From Rhodothermia bacterium (GTDB taxonomy: Bacteria; Bacteroidota; Rhodothermia; Balneolales; Balneolaceae): a stretch of DNA of 64,000 nt. The notes beneath the pieces are model-generated. The model saw only the letters and a program-made list of their open reading frames with translations. It was not told the DNA's origin and searched no databases. The stretch lies in NCBI GenBank assembly GCA_030427885.1, contig JAUICM010000007.1, positions 124,001 to 188,000 on the forward strand, written 5' to 3'. Positions 35,270 through 45,156 of the stretch are shown here, in pieces (the first letter of the stretch is position 1; each line of letters starts with the position of its first letter). A program made the position numbers and the translations under genes.

Positions 35270-35992
35270 ATGGGGATGTTTGGAAAGAAGTTAGATAAGA
35301 AGTTCACGATCGAGGTATCCGGTATAGAAGTGGAAGTCTCTCAAAAGAGGATCAAGAACTTATATCTGAGAGTGAGTAAACAAACGGGAAAGGTTAGAGC
35401 TTCAGTTCCATTATTTGTTTCAGAAAGGGGGATAAGGGAGTTTATACAGTCCAGAACTGAATGGATCAGAAAACAACAAAAAAAGATAAAGAGCAGGATA
35501 CCAAAAGAAGAGTTGAGTTATAAGGATGGTTCAGCTCATTATTTTAAAGGAGAGAAGAAGCATCTGGAAGTTAAGACTACTTCAGGAAGAGAGACCGTCG
35601 AACTGATTGATGATCGCTTTATCATCAAAGTAAAGGACCTTAGTGATGTACAAAAAGTGGAGAAATTACTAACCGAATGGTACAGAGCATTTCTCAAGAA
35701 TGAAATTCCAAAGCTGATCGATAAGTGGGAACCGGTCATGGAAGTGAAAGTCAGGGAATTTGGAGTTCGGAAAATGAAAACCCGATGGGGAACCTGCAAC
35801 ATCAATAAGAAGAGGATTTGGCTTAACCTGGAATTGGCAAAGAAGTCACCGGGATGTCTTGAATCGGTAGTAGTGCACGAAATGGTTCACCTGTTAGAAC
35901 GATATCACAACAAACGGTTTTATGGTTTTATGGATCGTTTTCTTCCAGACTGGCGAAGTTATGAAACTGAATTGGAAACGATCATAGATTAG
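35270..35992 (+). CDS. YgjP-type zinc metallopeptidase-like protein (DUF45)
   Basis: The 240-residue protein has the YgjP/SprT-like core: WGTCNINKKRIWLNLELAKKSP and VVVHEMVHLLERYHNKRFYGFM, where HEMVH is the HExxH zinc site and a later His (YHNKRF) is the third ligand. It also shows the typical Lys/Arg-rich N-terminal half with SQKRIKNLYLRVSKQTGKVRASVP. Activity has not been shown for most family members. It diverges from the hydrolase gene. Confidence 0.9.
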   Translation: MGMFGKKLDKKFTIEVSGIEVEVSQKRIKNLYLRVSKQTGKVRASVPLFVSERGIREFIQSRTEWIRKQQKKIKSRIPKEELSYKDGSAHYFKGEKKHLEVKTTSGRETVELIDDRFIIKVKDLSDVQKVEKLLTEWYRAFLKNEIPKLIDKWEPVMEVKVREFGVRKMKTRWGTCNINKKRIWLNLELAKKSPGCLESVVVHEMVHLLERYHNKRFYGFMDRFLPDWRSYETELETIID

Positions 35993-36056
35993 CTGTTATG
36001 ACAAGTTGTTCCAAAATTTGATTAACGGTATTTTATCAGTTTAAATACAGCAAAGA

Positions 36057-36437
36057 ATGAGCGAAGAAAAGCAGGGAAATTTAGGATTTTGGGACAGGGT
36101 GGGAATAGGGTTGTCAGGGGTATGTGCAGTCCACTGTCTGCTGGTTCCGGTAGTGGTTTCCCTAATTCCGTTGTGGCCTGCTTTTGAAGAACTTCACGGA
36201 TATACTCATCTGATCTTTTTCCTGGCTATCACTCCGACAGTAATACTATCACTTCAACGCAGGCACGCAACAAATCAAGTAACGTGGTTTCTCATAAGTG
36301 GGGTGCTGGTCATTTTTCTTGCATGGTTTTTTAATGAATACCTCGGAGAGTACGGAGAAGCCGGCGTTACCCTGATAGGGAGTATGTTATTGATAAGAGG
36401 TCATTGGTTGAATTACCGATCTAAAACAGGGAATTAA
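36057..36437 (+). CDS. MerC-domain membrane protein
   Basis: A 126-residue protein with about four hydrophobic segments and the paired-Cys start GVCAVHCLLVPVVVSLIPLWP, as in MerC mercury-transport proteins. There are no mer genes nearby, so a mercury role is not implied; Bacteroidota carry many MerC-domain proteins of unknown substrate. It ends 4 bases into the stop of the convergent DAAO-like gene (36434-36437). Confidence 0.85.
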   Translation: MSEEKQGNLGFWDRVGIGLSGVCAVHCLLVPVVVSLIPLWPAFEELHGYTHLIFFLAITPTVILSLQRRHATNQVTWFLISGVLVIFLAWFFNEYLGEYGEAGVTLIGSMLLIRGHWLNYRSKTGN

Positions 36438-37600
36438 TCTTGCAGGAGCGAGCATAATTCTTCAGCGGTGAACGGGTCTGCTCCAATTGCTGAAGAAAGA
36501 AGATTCACCACTTTTGTGGCGCAACCCCAGCTCAAAGTAGCACCTGCTCCACCATGCCCATAGTTATTTATCATAAGTTTGTTACCAATCTCCTGAGTAT
36601 CAATTTTTAAGCCTTTTGTTTTGTTTCCCATGAATCGGTATCCGACCTTTGCCCTTACTTCCGGGTAATCCTTTATATCGATTCCAAAGCTTGAATGGAT
36701 GATTGCTCCGTGTAGTTCCATTAATTGGTCAGGAAAAAGTTGTCCATTCATTTCAGTAAAGGGTGGCTTCGTTTCTTCGCCTATCCAGCTGCCGCTTTCA
36801 TTAAGTGTTCCTTTTTGGCGGGTTCCTCCCAGGACCCACCCGTCATTTCTGGGGTAACAATAAATATCCATAGGATCTCCCTCTGAAGAACTGTAAATAT
36901 CAGCTCCGGGAGTGAAATTATAGGAAACGATCTTTCCATTATTGTCTTTTAGTACGGGAGCATTTTTGATGTGTAAAAGGTGTCCCCGGTAAATGACAGG
37001 TTTAAAATCATCTCCTGACAGTGCGGGACCTCCAAATTCTGCAGCATTAACTATGATGTCACCTTCGAGTGAGTGTAGTTCATCTATGGAGATTTCACGA
37101 TATATGATTGAACCACCACAAGCCAGATAAGCTGAAATAAGGTTTGGGTAATAGATCCCCCAATCAGCAAAAAAACATTGAAATTCCCAACCGGTTTTTG
37201 TGGGAATAGTTGGATGATGAAGCACATTTGAAAGTTCAGAAGAAGATAAGATCCTGAATTCAAGAATTTGCTTTGCATAACTGGGAATCTCTTCATCAAT
37301 AGCAAAGAGTTCGTAATGCTTATGGGTGGTAACACCAGGAAAATTATGTTCTAACAGTGTAGTGAAGAATGATTGACTGTTGGTATACAAGCTTTCTAAT
37401 TCCGGATGATTAAAAGAATGAGGGATAATTGATGCGGCGGGGAAAAGGCTGACAAAAGTTGGATCAGTATGGGCTGTATTGTGTGAATGTTTAGAATATA
37501 CAGTAGTGCTAAAGCCCAATTTTTGAAGTAAAAGCGCACAGGAAATTCCTGATACCCCGGCTCCGATAATGGATATTTTAAGGTCAGTTTGTAGGTTCAT
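36434..37600 (-). CDS. D-amino-acid-oxidase-like FAD oxidoreductase
   Basis: A 388-residue DAO-fold flavoprotein. The FAD-binding start is KISIIGAGVSGISCALLLQKLGFSTTVYSKH. The C-terminal D-amino acid oxidase signature is LMINNYGHGGAGATLSWGCA, with VLGGTRQKGTLNE and YPEVRAKVGYRFMG earlier. It probably oxidises D-amino acids or a related amine, releasing H2O2; the real substrate cannot be fixed from sequence. No signal peptide, so cytoplasmic, in contrast to the exported amine oxidase at 11.3 kb. Confidence 0.85.
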   Translation of the reverse strand: MNLQTDLKISIIGAGVSGISCALLLQKLGFSTTVYSKHSHNTAHTDPTFVSLFPAASIIPHSFNHPELESLYTNSQSFFTTLLEHNFPGVTTHKHYELFAIDEEIPSYAKQILEFRILSSSELSNVLHHPTIPTKTGWEFQCFFADWGIYYPNLISAYLACGGSIIYREISIDELHSLEGDIIVNAAEFGGPALSGDDFKPVIYRGHLLHIKNAPVLKDNNGKIVSYNFTPGADIYSSSEGDPMDIYCYPRNDGWVLGGTRQKGTLNESGSWIGEETKPPFTEMNGQLFPDQLMELHGAIIHSSFGIDIKDYPEVRAKVGYRFMGNKTKGLKIDTQEIGNKLMINNYGHGGAGATLSWGCATKVVNLLSSAIGADPFTAEELCSLLQD

Positions 37601-37742
37601 TGAGAGTAAATTAAATAAAATATGGGCTTAAATTTTCACTTCTCAAACGCTTTTTAAGAAGTAATATGAAGACATATTAATGAAATGTGATTTTTAATAT
37701 TCTTTATATTTAATGAACAAGAAGGCTGGGCAAGCTTAAATT

Positions 37743-38594
37743 TTGAAGACTAGTTATATCATCTACTCATTCGTGCTTGTATTCACATTTTCGTGTGATA
37801 TGATTGAGGTGTCTGATATACCAACGTACCCAATAAAAATAGAACGTCTGGATATTTCCACATTACAGGATCTGAACGTCCGATATCATCAAGAGAATGA
37901 AGGACGCTTATGTTCAACTTTGAATGAGTACGGTTTTACTGGCTTCAGCAGAGTTCTGTTTCCGGGGAATCAAAATCCATGTTTGAAAAGAGAGCCGGTT
38001 CGTATTGAATTAACAAATAAAGACAGTTTAATAAGTCTGGCGAAACGATCATTATTGAAGAACAAAGAATATACTTTGGTTGAAGACACAACAAGTCTGG
38101 AACTTGTAAATGTGCTGGAATTATATGGATGTACTATTTGTGAGGGGCCGGAAATAAATAATGTTCCGATCGAGTTAAAGATCAGTTTTGCCGCGCAACA
38201 ACTTGGCGGTGTGGAAGTAAGTGACTCTGAAATAACAGTATTTGCTGATGCCAGAGGAGTAAACAGGATCTGGGGAAACTGGTATCCTGATTTTGAAGTG
38301 AACGGATTACTCAATGTTGGATATAATACAGCAAAATTGTCACTACTGGGACTTAAACTGGATTTGAATAAAGGAACGGAAGGCGGTGAGGTCTTTACAG
38401 TATCTGAAGATAATCTGAAAAGTGAACCGGTTTTTCAGTTCATACCTCACGAAAATGATGGGGTGCTTGAATTAAGGAAAGCCTGGAAGGTATTCATTGA
38501 ATATCCTGAGGCTGAATTTACCGGATGGTTCGCTTATGTGGACATTATGGATGGTTCGTTATTACGAATAACCGACATCATCGTGAATAGTTAA
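37743..38594 (+). CDS. uncharacterised lipoprotein
   Basis: I do not recognise this 283-residue protein. It starts at a TTG (37743), giving MKTSYIIYSFVLVFTFSCDMIE, a lipoprotein signal with lipobox FSC. The mature part has strands and four further Cys (RLCSTLNEYG, NPCLKREP, and GCTICEGPE), which could form disulfides. No motif allows a function. It stands alone between divergent and co-directional neighbours; location is probably periplasmic or outer membrane. Confidence 0.6.
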   Translation: MKTSYIIYSFVLVFTFSCDMIEVSDIPTYPIKIERLDISTLQDLNVRYHQENEGRLCSTLNEYGFTGFSRVLFPGNQNPCLKREPVRIELTNKDSLISLAKRSLLKNKEYTLVEDTTSLELVNVLELYGCTICEGPEINNVPIELKISFAAQQLGGVEVSDSEITVFADARGVNRIWGNWYPDFEVNGLLNVGYNTAKLSLLGLKLDLNKGTEGGEVFTVSEDNLKSEPVFQFIPHENDGVLELRKAWKVFIEYPEAEFTGWFAYVDIMDGSLLRITDIIVNS

Positions 38595-38716
38595 AATTAA
38601 TCTAAATCGATGGGTAGAAAGAGCTTAGCATTTGAAACTTTCCAAACAATAAAGTAACGTTAGGTCGTTAGGTTTCTCTTAATACATGCTAACAAACCCG
38701 TATAAACAGGAATACA

Positions 38717-39091
38717 TTGACAGAGTTATTAGGAAAGCAAAAAAGAGTTCTGATCGTCGAAGACGATATGATCATTTCATTAGTGATCGAAAATATGGTT
38801 AAAGAACTCGGCCACGAAGTTATAGGTAAAGCTACATCAGGTTCTGAGGCAATTGAGATCGCCCTTGAAAATGCACCTGACCTTATACTGATGGATATTC
38901 GTCTGAAAGGAGAGATGGATGGAATTGAAGCAGTTACTCATATTAAAGAACGGATTAATACAGCAGTGATCTATCTCACAGGGAATTCTGACCGGGTGAA
39001 CTATGATAGAGCACGGGCAACTAATTTTATCGATCTCATTACTAAACCTTTTACTATTTCAGATCTTACAAAATCTCTGGAACTCGTTTAA
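38717..39091 (+). CDS. standalone response-regulator receiver
   Basis: A CheY-like receiver of 124 residues with no output domain, starting at TTG (38717). Acidic pocket VEDD (15-17), phosphoacceptor Asp60 in LILMDIRLKG, Thr88 in YLTGN and Lys110 in ITKPF are all in place. No histidine kinase is in the window, so its partner is unknown. It may act by protein contact. The downstream gene lies 68 bases away. Confidence 0.92.
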   Translation: MTELLGKQKRVLIVEDDMIISLVIENMVKELGHEVIGKATSGSEAIEIALENAPDLILMDIRLKGEMDGIEAVTHIKERINTAVIYLTGNSDRVNYDRARATNFIDLITKPFTISDLTKSLELV

Positions 39092-39159
39092 ATCAACTTT
39101 GATTGTGTATCTTTCTGGCAGATATTCCGTATGGAACCCCGCATTAAAAGCCAGATGTT

Positions 39160-39936
39160 ATGAGTACAAAGTTCAAGAAGCTTAAAAACGATCTACAGGA
39201 TCTCGAAAATGAAACGCAAGGCACGGAACTGGGAAGGAATTCTGACCTTGCACCAGGTAATTCAAAAATGGCGAACTACTTTCTGGTAGTAGCATTTGTC
39301 GCAACCCTGATTTTTTATGCGGGAAGCAGAATGGATAATTTCTTCTCCAATCCTGAAAATCCAATTGTTAATGCTCTTCCTAATTTCGGGGGGTATTCGC
39401 CGGAATTACTGGATGATATGGGTGCTATGATGGCTGATATGGGATACGGTACTCTTACCCATGAAGAACTTACAGAGCTCAGAGATGAAGGTGTAACTGC
39501 AACTGAAACTCAACGCCTGCATAATTTAGGGTATACCGATCTCACTCTCGAACAACTGGTACAACTTCGAAATGCAGGGATTTCTGCCTCAGATATTGCC
39601 TCATTCCAGGATGTTGGGTATACAGATATAACCATAGCTCAGATGATTGAGGTCGGGGATGCAGATGCTAGTCCCACCTATGCAAGAATGATGAAAGAGC
39701 TTGGATATGAGTTCACAATGGAAGACCTGGCAGAAACCCGTCGTAATGGAGTTACAGCTTATTTCACCAGTAGAATGATGGATCTTGGATATACACTGGA
39801 AGAACTCACTAAAGAAAATCTTATCCGATTAAAAAGCGTTGATGTAACTGATAGTATCGCCCGTCGCCTGATCGATGAAAGAGGGGAGAAACCGAGTGTA
39901 GAAGAGCTCATCCGTTATATGATCAGTAATCAGTAA
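39160..39936 (+). CDS. TM protein with ~30-residue helical repeats
   Basis: After a basic/acidic N-terminus and one TM segment (~39-54), about five copies of a ~30-residue unit follow. The pattern is LGYxDLTxEQLVxLRNAGIxA: LTHEELTELRDEGVTA, YTDLTLEQLVQLRNAGISA, YTDITIAQMIEVGDADA, FTMEDLAETRRNGVTA and LTKENLIRLKSVDVT. Similar repeats follow M56/BlaR1-type peptidases in Bacteroidota. Here there is no peptidase domain, so the function is unknown. Confidence 0.75.
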   Translation: MSTKFKKLKNDLQDLENETQGTELGRNSDLAPGNSKMANYFLVVAFVATLIFYAGSRMDNFFSNPENPIVNALPNFGGYSPELLDDMGAMMADMGYGTLTHEELTELRDEGVTATETQRLHNLGYTDLTLEQLVQLRNAGISASDIASFQDVGYTDITIAQMIEVGDADASPTYARMMKELGYEFTMEDLAETRRNGVTAYFTSRMMDLGYTLEELTKENLIRLKSVDVTDSIARRLIDERGEKPSVEELIRYMISNQ

Positions 39937-40005
39937 ATATTACAATCCGGAACTCATCCGGTATCTGGTAGTTGAATTATTCAAATACGAATAAATCATA
40001 CTACA

Positions 40006-40578
40006 ATGAAGAAACTAGTTTATTTACTTACATTTTTAATTGTTGGGGGCCTTTCAGTTAATGTTTATGCTCAAAGTGCACCAACCAGTAATAAAGCAGG
40101 CATAGGTCCAAGATTTGGATATTACAAAGCTCCCGATGCTGAAGATGGCACCATGTTCTTTGGTGCCCAGATGAGAATTAGAGGAAAATCAGTTATAGGT
40201 GCAGAATTTGCAGGAGAATACAGGGGTACTCAATCCTATTCAACCACCGGTGGTACTGTTGACGTGCGCCAGATACCGGTAACAGGTTCTTTAATGCTTT
40301 TTGTTCCGATCGCACCAAATTTCCAACCATACGGTCTGGCAGGTCTCGGAGCTTATTACACGATCTATGATTATGAAGGTGGATTCATTAATCCTGGTGA
40401 TGATTCAGAAGTAAATATAGGGTATCATCTTGGTTTCGGATTAGATCTCCCACTTGCGAAAAATGCAGCTCTCAATCTCGATTACAGATATCTGTTCCTT
40501 GATGGTGAAAATGATAACCTAAGCGATAAAAAGTACAGTGGTAATGTGATCACTGGTGGACTTACCTTTTATTTCTGA
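40006..40578 (+). CDS. outer-membrane beta-barrel protein (OmpA/OmpW-like)
   Basis: Signal peptide (MKKLVYLLTFLIVGGLSVNVYAQ), then ~165 residues of amphipathic strands ending in a C-terminal aromatic (YSGNVITGGLTFYF), as required for BAM-dependent insertion. Typical turns are MFFGAQMRIRGKSVIGAEFAGEYRG and FQPYGLAGLGAYYTIYDYEGGF. It is an eight-strand-type porin family member of unknown cargo. A strong terminator follows. Confidence 0.85.
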   Translation: MKKLVYLLTFLIVGGLSVNVYAQSAPTSNKAGIGPRFGYYKAPDAEDGTMFFGAQMRIRGKSVIGAEFAGEYRGTQSYSTTGGTVDVRQIPVTGSLMLFVPIAPNFQPYGLAGLGAYYTIYDYEGGFINPGDDSEVNIGYHLGFGLDLPLAKNAALNLDYRYLFLDGENDNLSDKKYSGNVITGGLTFYF

Positions 40579-40603
40579 TAGATCCTGAATAGAATAAAGA
40601 CTC

Positions 40604-40636
40604 AAAATCCCGATCGTTTATAACGATCGGGATTTT
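40604..40636 (+). terminator. Rho-independent terminator after the barrel gene
   Basis: The stem AAAATCCCGATCGTT/AACGATCGGGATTTT is perfect over 15 bp (40604-40618 with 40622-40636), with a TAT loop and a following T-run. It is probably active in both directions, though only the plus-strand gene needs it. Confidence 0.95.
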
Positions 40637-40755
40637 TTTTATTCCTTTGATTTCATCGAAAATTCATTTAAATGCATTTTTATTTTAAAACAAATACAGA
40701 CTAACTATTTTAGTCGGGACTTTAGAATTCCTGAATAAATAAACTACCTACATCT

Positions 40756-41679
40756 ATGGCCGAGATCATTTTACCCGAAGTTGAATTAAATATTAATTCT
40801 CCGAAAGATCCTGCGGAGGCTACATTAGTTGAGAATTTTGTATGTACTGCGGAAAATAGCCCAAATATAATTCGTCACCTTACTTTTGATATCTCAGGTA
40901 CTGATCTGGTTGGAAAGTTCAGGGTTGGGCAGTCTATTGGAGTGCTTGCACCAGGGGAGGATCACAGAGGTAAACCCCATAAGCTGCGTTTATATTCAGT
41001 TTCTTCGCCAAGTAACGGAGAAGGAGGTAATTCACATTTGGTTTCAACCACTGTGAAAAGAGCAATGGATGAGGTGGACGGCACTTTTTACATGGGTGTA
41101 TGTTCAAACTATCTCTGTAATCTGAAAGTAGGAGACAAGCTCAAAGTTACGGGTCCGAGTGGACGTCGGTATCTGCTCCCCGAAAATTCAGAAGATTTCA
41201 ACTATGTGTTTTTTGCTACAGGAACCGGGATTGCTCCGTTCAGAGGTATGATCATAGAACTGCTGGAGTCTGGTTTTAAGGGGCAGGTTGCTCTGGTTTT
41301 TGGTTGTCCGTACCGCACAGATGTGATCTACCCAAAATTCTTTACTGAGATGGCAGAAAAATATGACAATTTCCATTACATCAAGATGATCTCCCGGGAA
41401 GACAGAAGAGCAGACGGTAGTAAATATTACGTCCAGACCGCCATCGAAGATCGTGCTGAAACACTCGATCCTATTCTTTCACAGGATAATACACTGATCT
41501 ACCTTTGCGGAATGAAAGGAATGGAAACAGGAATCTATCACAATCTTGCTAAGAAAGGATTTATGGATTATCTGCTTCTAAAAGACGGACTCGAGGATAA
41601 AGCCCCCGCTGACTGGAGCTGGGAAGAAGCTAAGAATCTTGTTAAACCTTCTTCAAGAACATTCGAGGAAGTTTACTAG
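40756..41679 (+). CDS. ferredoxin--NADP(+) reductase, plant type
   Basis: A 307-residue FAD/NADP oxidoreductase. The FAD motif is RLYSVSSPSNGEG, the second FAD/structural motif is VCSNYLCNLKVGD, the NADP site is FFATGTGIAPFRGM, and LIYLCGMKGMETG follows. The C-terminus ends in Tyr (TFEEVY), like plant-type FNRs whose terminal aromatic stacks on the flavin. It transfers electrons between NADPH and ferredoxin or flavodoxin. Single-gene unit, convergent with the DUF502 gene. Confidence 0.92.
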   Translation: MAEIILPEVELNINSPKDPAEATLVENFVCTAENSPNIIRHLTFDISGTDLVGKFRVGQSIGVLAPGEDHRGKPHKLRLYSVSSPSNGEGGNSHLVSTTVKRAMDEVDGTFYMGVCSNYLCNLKVGDKLKVTGPSGRRYLLPENSEDFNYVFFATGTGIAPFRGMIIELLESGFKGQVALVFGCPYRTDVIYPKFFTEMAEKYDNFHYIKMISREDRRADGSKYYVQTAIEDRAETLDPILSQDNTLIYLCGMKGMETGIYHNLAKKGFMDYLLLKDGLEDKAPADWSWEEAKNLVKPSSRTFEEVY

Positions 41680-41685
41680 ACTAAC

Positions 41686-42258
41686 TCACTTTATAGTTCC
41701 TCCTGTTACTCCACCTGAGACAATGAAACGCATAAAATCTGCGGGATCAGTTTTGATAGTGGTAACAGCAGTTCTGGGTACGATATATAAATTACCTGAG
41801 AAGTTATAAGAATGAGGGCAGTACACGGCTACTTCGTGTTCCAACCCAAAATTATCGAGTGATTTCTGAGTGATAAACCCGAAACGGATCATCCCCATTT
41901 CACCAAACTGAACTCTAACGGGCACATTGAATTTTTTCTTGTCACCCACAAAGGCTTCAGTCAGATCTTTAAGAGAAGTATAGATGATACTCACCAACGG
42001 AGTTTTGGTGAAAAGACGCTCAAATAAATGAACAATAGGCTTGGTGAAGGCACGGGTAAAAATAAAACCAACTAATGAGATCAGAATAAAACCGGACAAA
42101 ATTCCTAAGCCTGGAATGTGATAGTCGAACCAGCCAAATAATAGTTTTTCGAAAATGGAGTTCATCCAATTGATAGTTACGGTAACTATATAGATGGTGG
42201 CTCCCAATGGAAATATGATCAATAACCCTCTCAGGAAGTAATTCAGAATAGTTTTCAT
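41686..42258 (-). CDS. DUF502-family membrane protein
   Basis: A 190-residue protein with two N-terminal TM segments (LLIIFPLGATIYIVTVTI and GLGILSGFILISLVGFIF). The family pattern LFERLFTKTPLVSIIYTSLKDLTEAF, then MIRFGFITQKSL and VAVYCPHSYNFSGNLYIVPR, follows. DUF502 proteins are widespread in plants and bacteria and their function is unknown. It lies 6 bases from the FNR stop and diverges from alaS. Confidence 0.9.
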   Translation of the reverse strand: MKTILNYFLRGLLIIFPLGATIYIVTVTINWMNSIFEKLLFGWFDYHIPGLGILSGFILISLVGFIFTRAFTKPIVHLFERLFTKTPLVSIIYTSLKDLTEAFVGDKKKFNVPVRVQFGEMGMIRFGFITQKSLDNFGLEHEVAVYCPHSYNFSGNLYIVPRTAVTTIKTDPADFMRFIVSGGVTGGTIK

Positions 42259-42386
42259 GACTTAAAAATAAATTATGGAATGATTTGATAGCTACTTAAT
42301 AACTTTAGTATTAGTTCCATGAGTTAGAGATGGAATTTTTTTATCTTCCTGCCCTCAAAAATCTCAATTTTCTACAGAACAAATTA

Positions 42387-45068
42387 ATGCCCAATAAGAC
42401 ATCTTCCCAAATCAGAAATGAATTTCTGCAATTCTTTGCTGAGAAAGAACATGCAATAGTAGATAGTGCCCCGGTGGTTCCTAAGGATGACCCCACACTT
42501 TTGTTTACAAATGCGGGAATGAATCAGTTTAAACCAATATTCCTGGGTGAGGAGTCCGTTCTTAAACACGAAAATAAAGACTGGAGCCGCGCGGCTGATA
42601 CCCAGAAATGTATCAGGGTTAGTGGAAAACACAACGATCTGGAAGAGGTTGGACATGACACTTATCATCATACTCTGTTTGAGATGCTGGGTAACTGGTC
42701 GTTTGGTGATTACTTTAAGAAAGAAGCTATTTCATGGGCCTGGGAATTACTGGTAGATAAATGGGGAATGGAACCAGATCGTCTGTACGCTACCGTTTTT
42801 GGTGGTGATGAAGATGATGGTCTTCCGGTGGATGAAGAAGCAATTGAGCTCTGGAAAAGTGAGACTCCGATCAAACATGATCATATCCTCAAATTCGGGA
42901 AGAAAGATAACTTCTGGGAAATGGGTGATACCGGGCCATGTGGACCTTGTTCTGAGGTTCATATCGATCTGAGGCCTGATGAAGAGAGGAAGAAAGTTGA
43001 CGGCGCCACTCTGGTAAATATGGATGATCCGCGTGTGATGGAGATCTGGAACCTGGTATTCATTCAGTTTAACCGACAAGCGGATGGAAGCCTCAAAACG
43101 CTTCCTGCTCAACATGTGGATACCGGAATGGGATTCGAGCGTGTATGTGCTGTGCTTCAGGGGAAAAAATCGAATTATGACTCCGATGTATTTACCCCAT
43201 TGCTCGATAAGATCTCTGAAATGGCTGGATTGAAATATGGCGCCGATGAGGAGAAAGATATTGCAATGCGTGTAATAGCCGATCATATCCGCGCAGTCGT
43301 GTTTTCAATTGCTGATGGAGCCAGTCCCGGTAATGATGGCCGTGGATATGTGATCAGAAGGATCCAACGGCGGGCGATTCGTTATGGATGGGATAAACTG
43401 GGCTTTAAAGAGCCGTTCATGTATAAACTGGTGCAAGTACTGGCTGATCAGTTTAAAAACGTTTTTGGCGAAGTTGTGGCTCAGCAAGAGTATATCACCA
43501 ATGTTGTGAAGGCTGAAGAAAAGAGTTTTCTGAAAACTCTTGGGCAAGGCATCGAAATATTTAATGAAATGCTGAAAGGGAAAGAGAAACTGTCTGGGGA
43601 GAATGCATTCAAATTGCATGATACGTACGGTTTTCCAATCGACCTTACACAACTGATGGCCCGTGAGAAAGGCATTGAAGTGGATGTGGAAGGCTTCAAT
43701 AAGAATATGCAGGAACAAAAAGACCGTGCCCGCGCTGCTGGTAAGTTTGGTATAGATCATAGTGAATCAAAAGCATGGACTGCTATTCAGGATGGATCAG
43801 TGGCTGATTATGGTTTTGAATTCGTTGGTTATGACGATTTTGAAGCAGAGGTACTTATTGTTGGATATCGTAAGGAAGGTGATCGTTTCGCTCTTCAACT
43901 TAATAAAACACCTTTCTATGCTGAAAGTGGTGGTCAGGTAGCCGATACCGGGATGCTTAGCAATGGTGAAGAATTCATAAAAATACTGGATGTTCAGAAA
44001 GGTAGCGGAAGCTTCATCCACTATACTGATAAACTTCCAGAGAATCTTGAAGGTACTTGGAAAGCTACAATTGATCTGAACCGAAGACTGGAAATTCAAA
44101 AGCATCACTCAGCCACCCACCTTGCTCATGCAGCGCTCAGAGATGTACTTGGAGATCATGTGGCACAGAAAGGTTCTTTGGTGAGCGATACCCATCTGAG
44201 ATTCGATTTCTCTCATTACGAAGCGATGACACAGGAGCAACTTGATGAGGTTGAAGCCCAGGTGAATGAGAAAATACAGGAGAATATTCCGCTTACCGAA
44301 GAACGTGATGTACCTATTGATGAAGCCAAAGAGAAAGGGGCAATGATGCTTTTTGGTGAGAAGTATGGCGAGTTTGTACGGGTGATCACATTTGATGAGG
44401 ATTATTCAGTAGAATTGTGTGGTGGAACACATGTTGGAGCTACGGGTGAGATCGGATATTTCCGCTTTCTTCATGAAAGTTCAGCGGCAGCCGGAATCAG
44501 GCGAATTGAAGCTGTAGTTGGGAATGCTGCAGACAAACTGTTGCGTTCTGAGAAGCACATCGTGCACAATATTAAAGCTGCTTTTGGCCAAACAAATGAT
44601 CCTGTTGCTAATATTCACAAGCTGCTCCAGGAGAAAAAAGAGCTGGAGAAAGAACTTGAGAAACTGAATATGCAGAACAGCGCATCTAAGCTGGACGATA
44701 TTATTAAATCAGGCATCGTGCTCAAATCTGGTATTAGTTTGATAAAAGGAGAAGTTCCCGGCGCAGATATGAATACTCTGAAACAGCTGGGATATGATGC
44801 TCTTCAAAAGTCTGATTCAAACAGCGTTATCGTACTGGGATCAAAAGATGAAGAAGAAGGAAAAGTGTTCCTGATGGTTGCTGTGACTGAAGATCTGATC
44901 AAAGAAAAAGGTTTAAAAGCTGGGGCATTAGTTGGTCAGCTTGGTCGTTTGGTCGGTGGTGGAGGTGGTGGGCAACCAAATCTTGCTACCGCTGGCGGAC
45001 GTAATCCGGAAAAGCTTTTAGATGCTCTTGAAAGTGTACATGATATTGTACAGCAAAGCATTAGTTAA
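42387..45068 (+). CDS. alaS: alanine--tRNA ligase
   Basis: The ATG at 42387 gives the family N-terminus (SSQIRNEFLQFFAEKEH); an ATG at 42330 would add 19 residues. Class II core: FTNAGMNQFKPIFLGEE, DTGPCGPCSEVHIDL and HVDTGMGFERVCAVLQG. The editing/zinc site is HSATHLAHAALRDVLG plus CGGTHVGATGEIGYF. The C-terminal C-Ala domain ends with a Gly-rich GGGGGGQPNLATAGG. Normal length (893 residues). Two in-cell roles: charging tRNA-Ala and hydrolysing mischarged Ser/Gly. Confidence 0.97.
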   Translation: MPNKTSSQIRNEFLQFFAEKEHAIVDSAPVVPKDDPTLLFTNAGMNQFKPIFLGEESVLKHENKDWSRAADTQKCIRVSGKHNDLEEVGHDTYHHTLFEMLGNWSFGDYFKKEAISWAWELLVDKWGMEPDRLYATVFGGDEDDGLPVDEEAIELWKSETPIKHDHILKFGKKDNFWEMGDTGPCGPCSEVHIDLRPDEERKKVDGATLVNMDDPRVMEIWNLVFIQFNRQADGSLKTLPAQHVDTGMGFERVCAVLQGKKSNYDSDVFTPLLDKISEMAGLKYGADEEKDIAMRVIADHIRAVVFSIADGASPGNDGRGYVIRRIQRRAIRYGWDKLGFKEPFMYKLVQVLADQFKNVFGEVVAQQEYITNVVKAEEKSFLKTLGQGIEIFNEMLKGKEKLSGENAFKLHDTYGFPIDLTQLMAREKGIEVDVEGFNKNMQEQKDRARAAGKFGIDHSESKAWTAIQDGSVADYGFEFVGYDDFEAEVLIVGYRKEGDRFALQLNKTPFYAESGGQVADTGMLSNGEEFIKILDVQKGSGSFIHYTDKLPENLEGTWKATIDLNRRLEIQKHHSATHLAHAALRDVLGDHVAQKGSLVSDTHLRFDFSHYEAMTQEQLDEVEAQVNEKIQENIPLTEERDVPIDEAKEKGAMMLFGEKYGEFVRVITFDEDYSVELCGGTHVGATGEIGYFRFLHESSAAAGIRRIEAVVGNAADKLLRSEKHIVHNIKAAFGQTNDPVANIHKLLQEKKELEKELEKLNMQNSASKLDDIIKSGIVLKSGISLIKGEVPGADMNTLKQLGYDALQKSDSNSVIVLGSKDEEEGKVFLMVAVTEDLIKEKGLKAGALVGQLGRLVGGGGGGQPNLATAGGRNPEKLLDALESVHDIVQQSIS

Positions 45069-45156
45069 AGCCTGTAAATCGGTTCACGAAAACTTCAAAA
45101 AAAATGGATATATTTTAAGTCTGTTTTAGAGAACAAAGTTCAGAATAAAATTAACT

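Noticed and set aside
36057-36437. Mercury resistance locus from the MerC protein
   Set aside because: No merA, merP, merT or merR is nearby; MerC-domain proteins are common without mercury function.
42747-43286. Minus-strand 179-codon open frame inside alaS
   Set aside because: The plus strand encodes conserved AlaRS motifs here; the antisense frame is a by-product.
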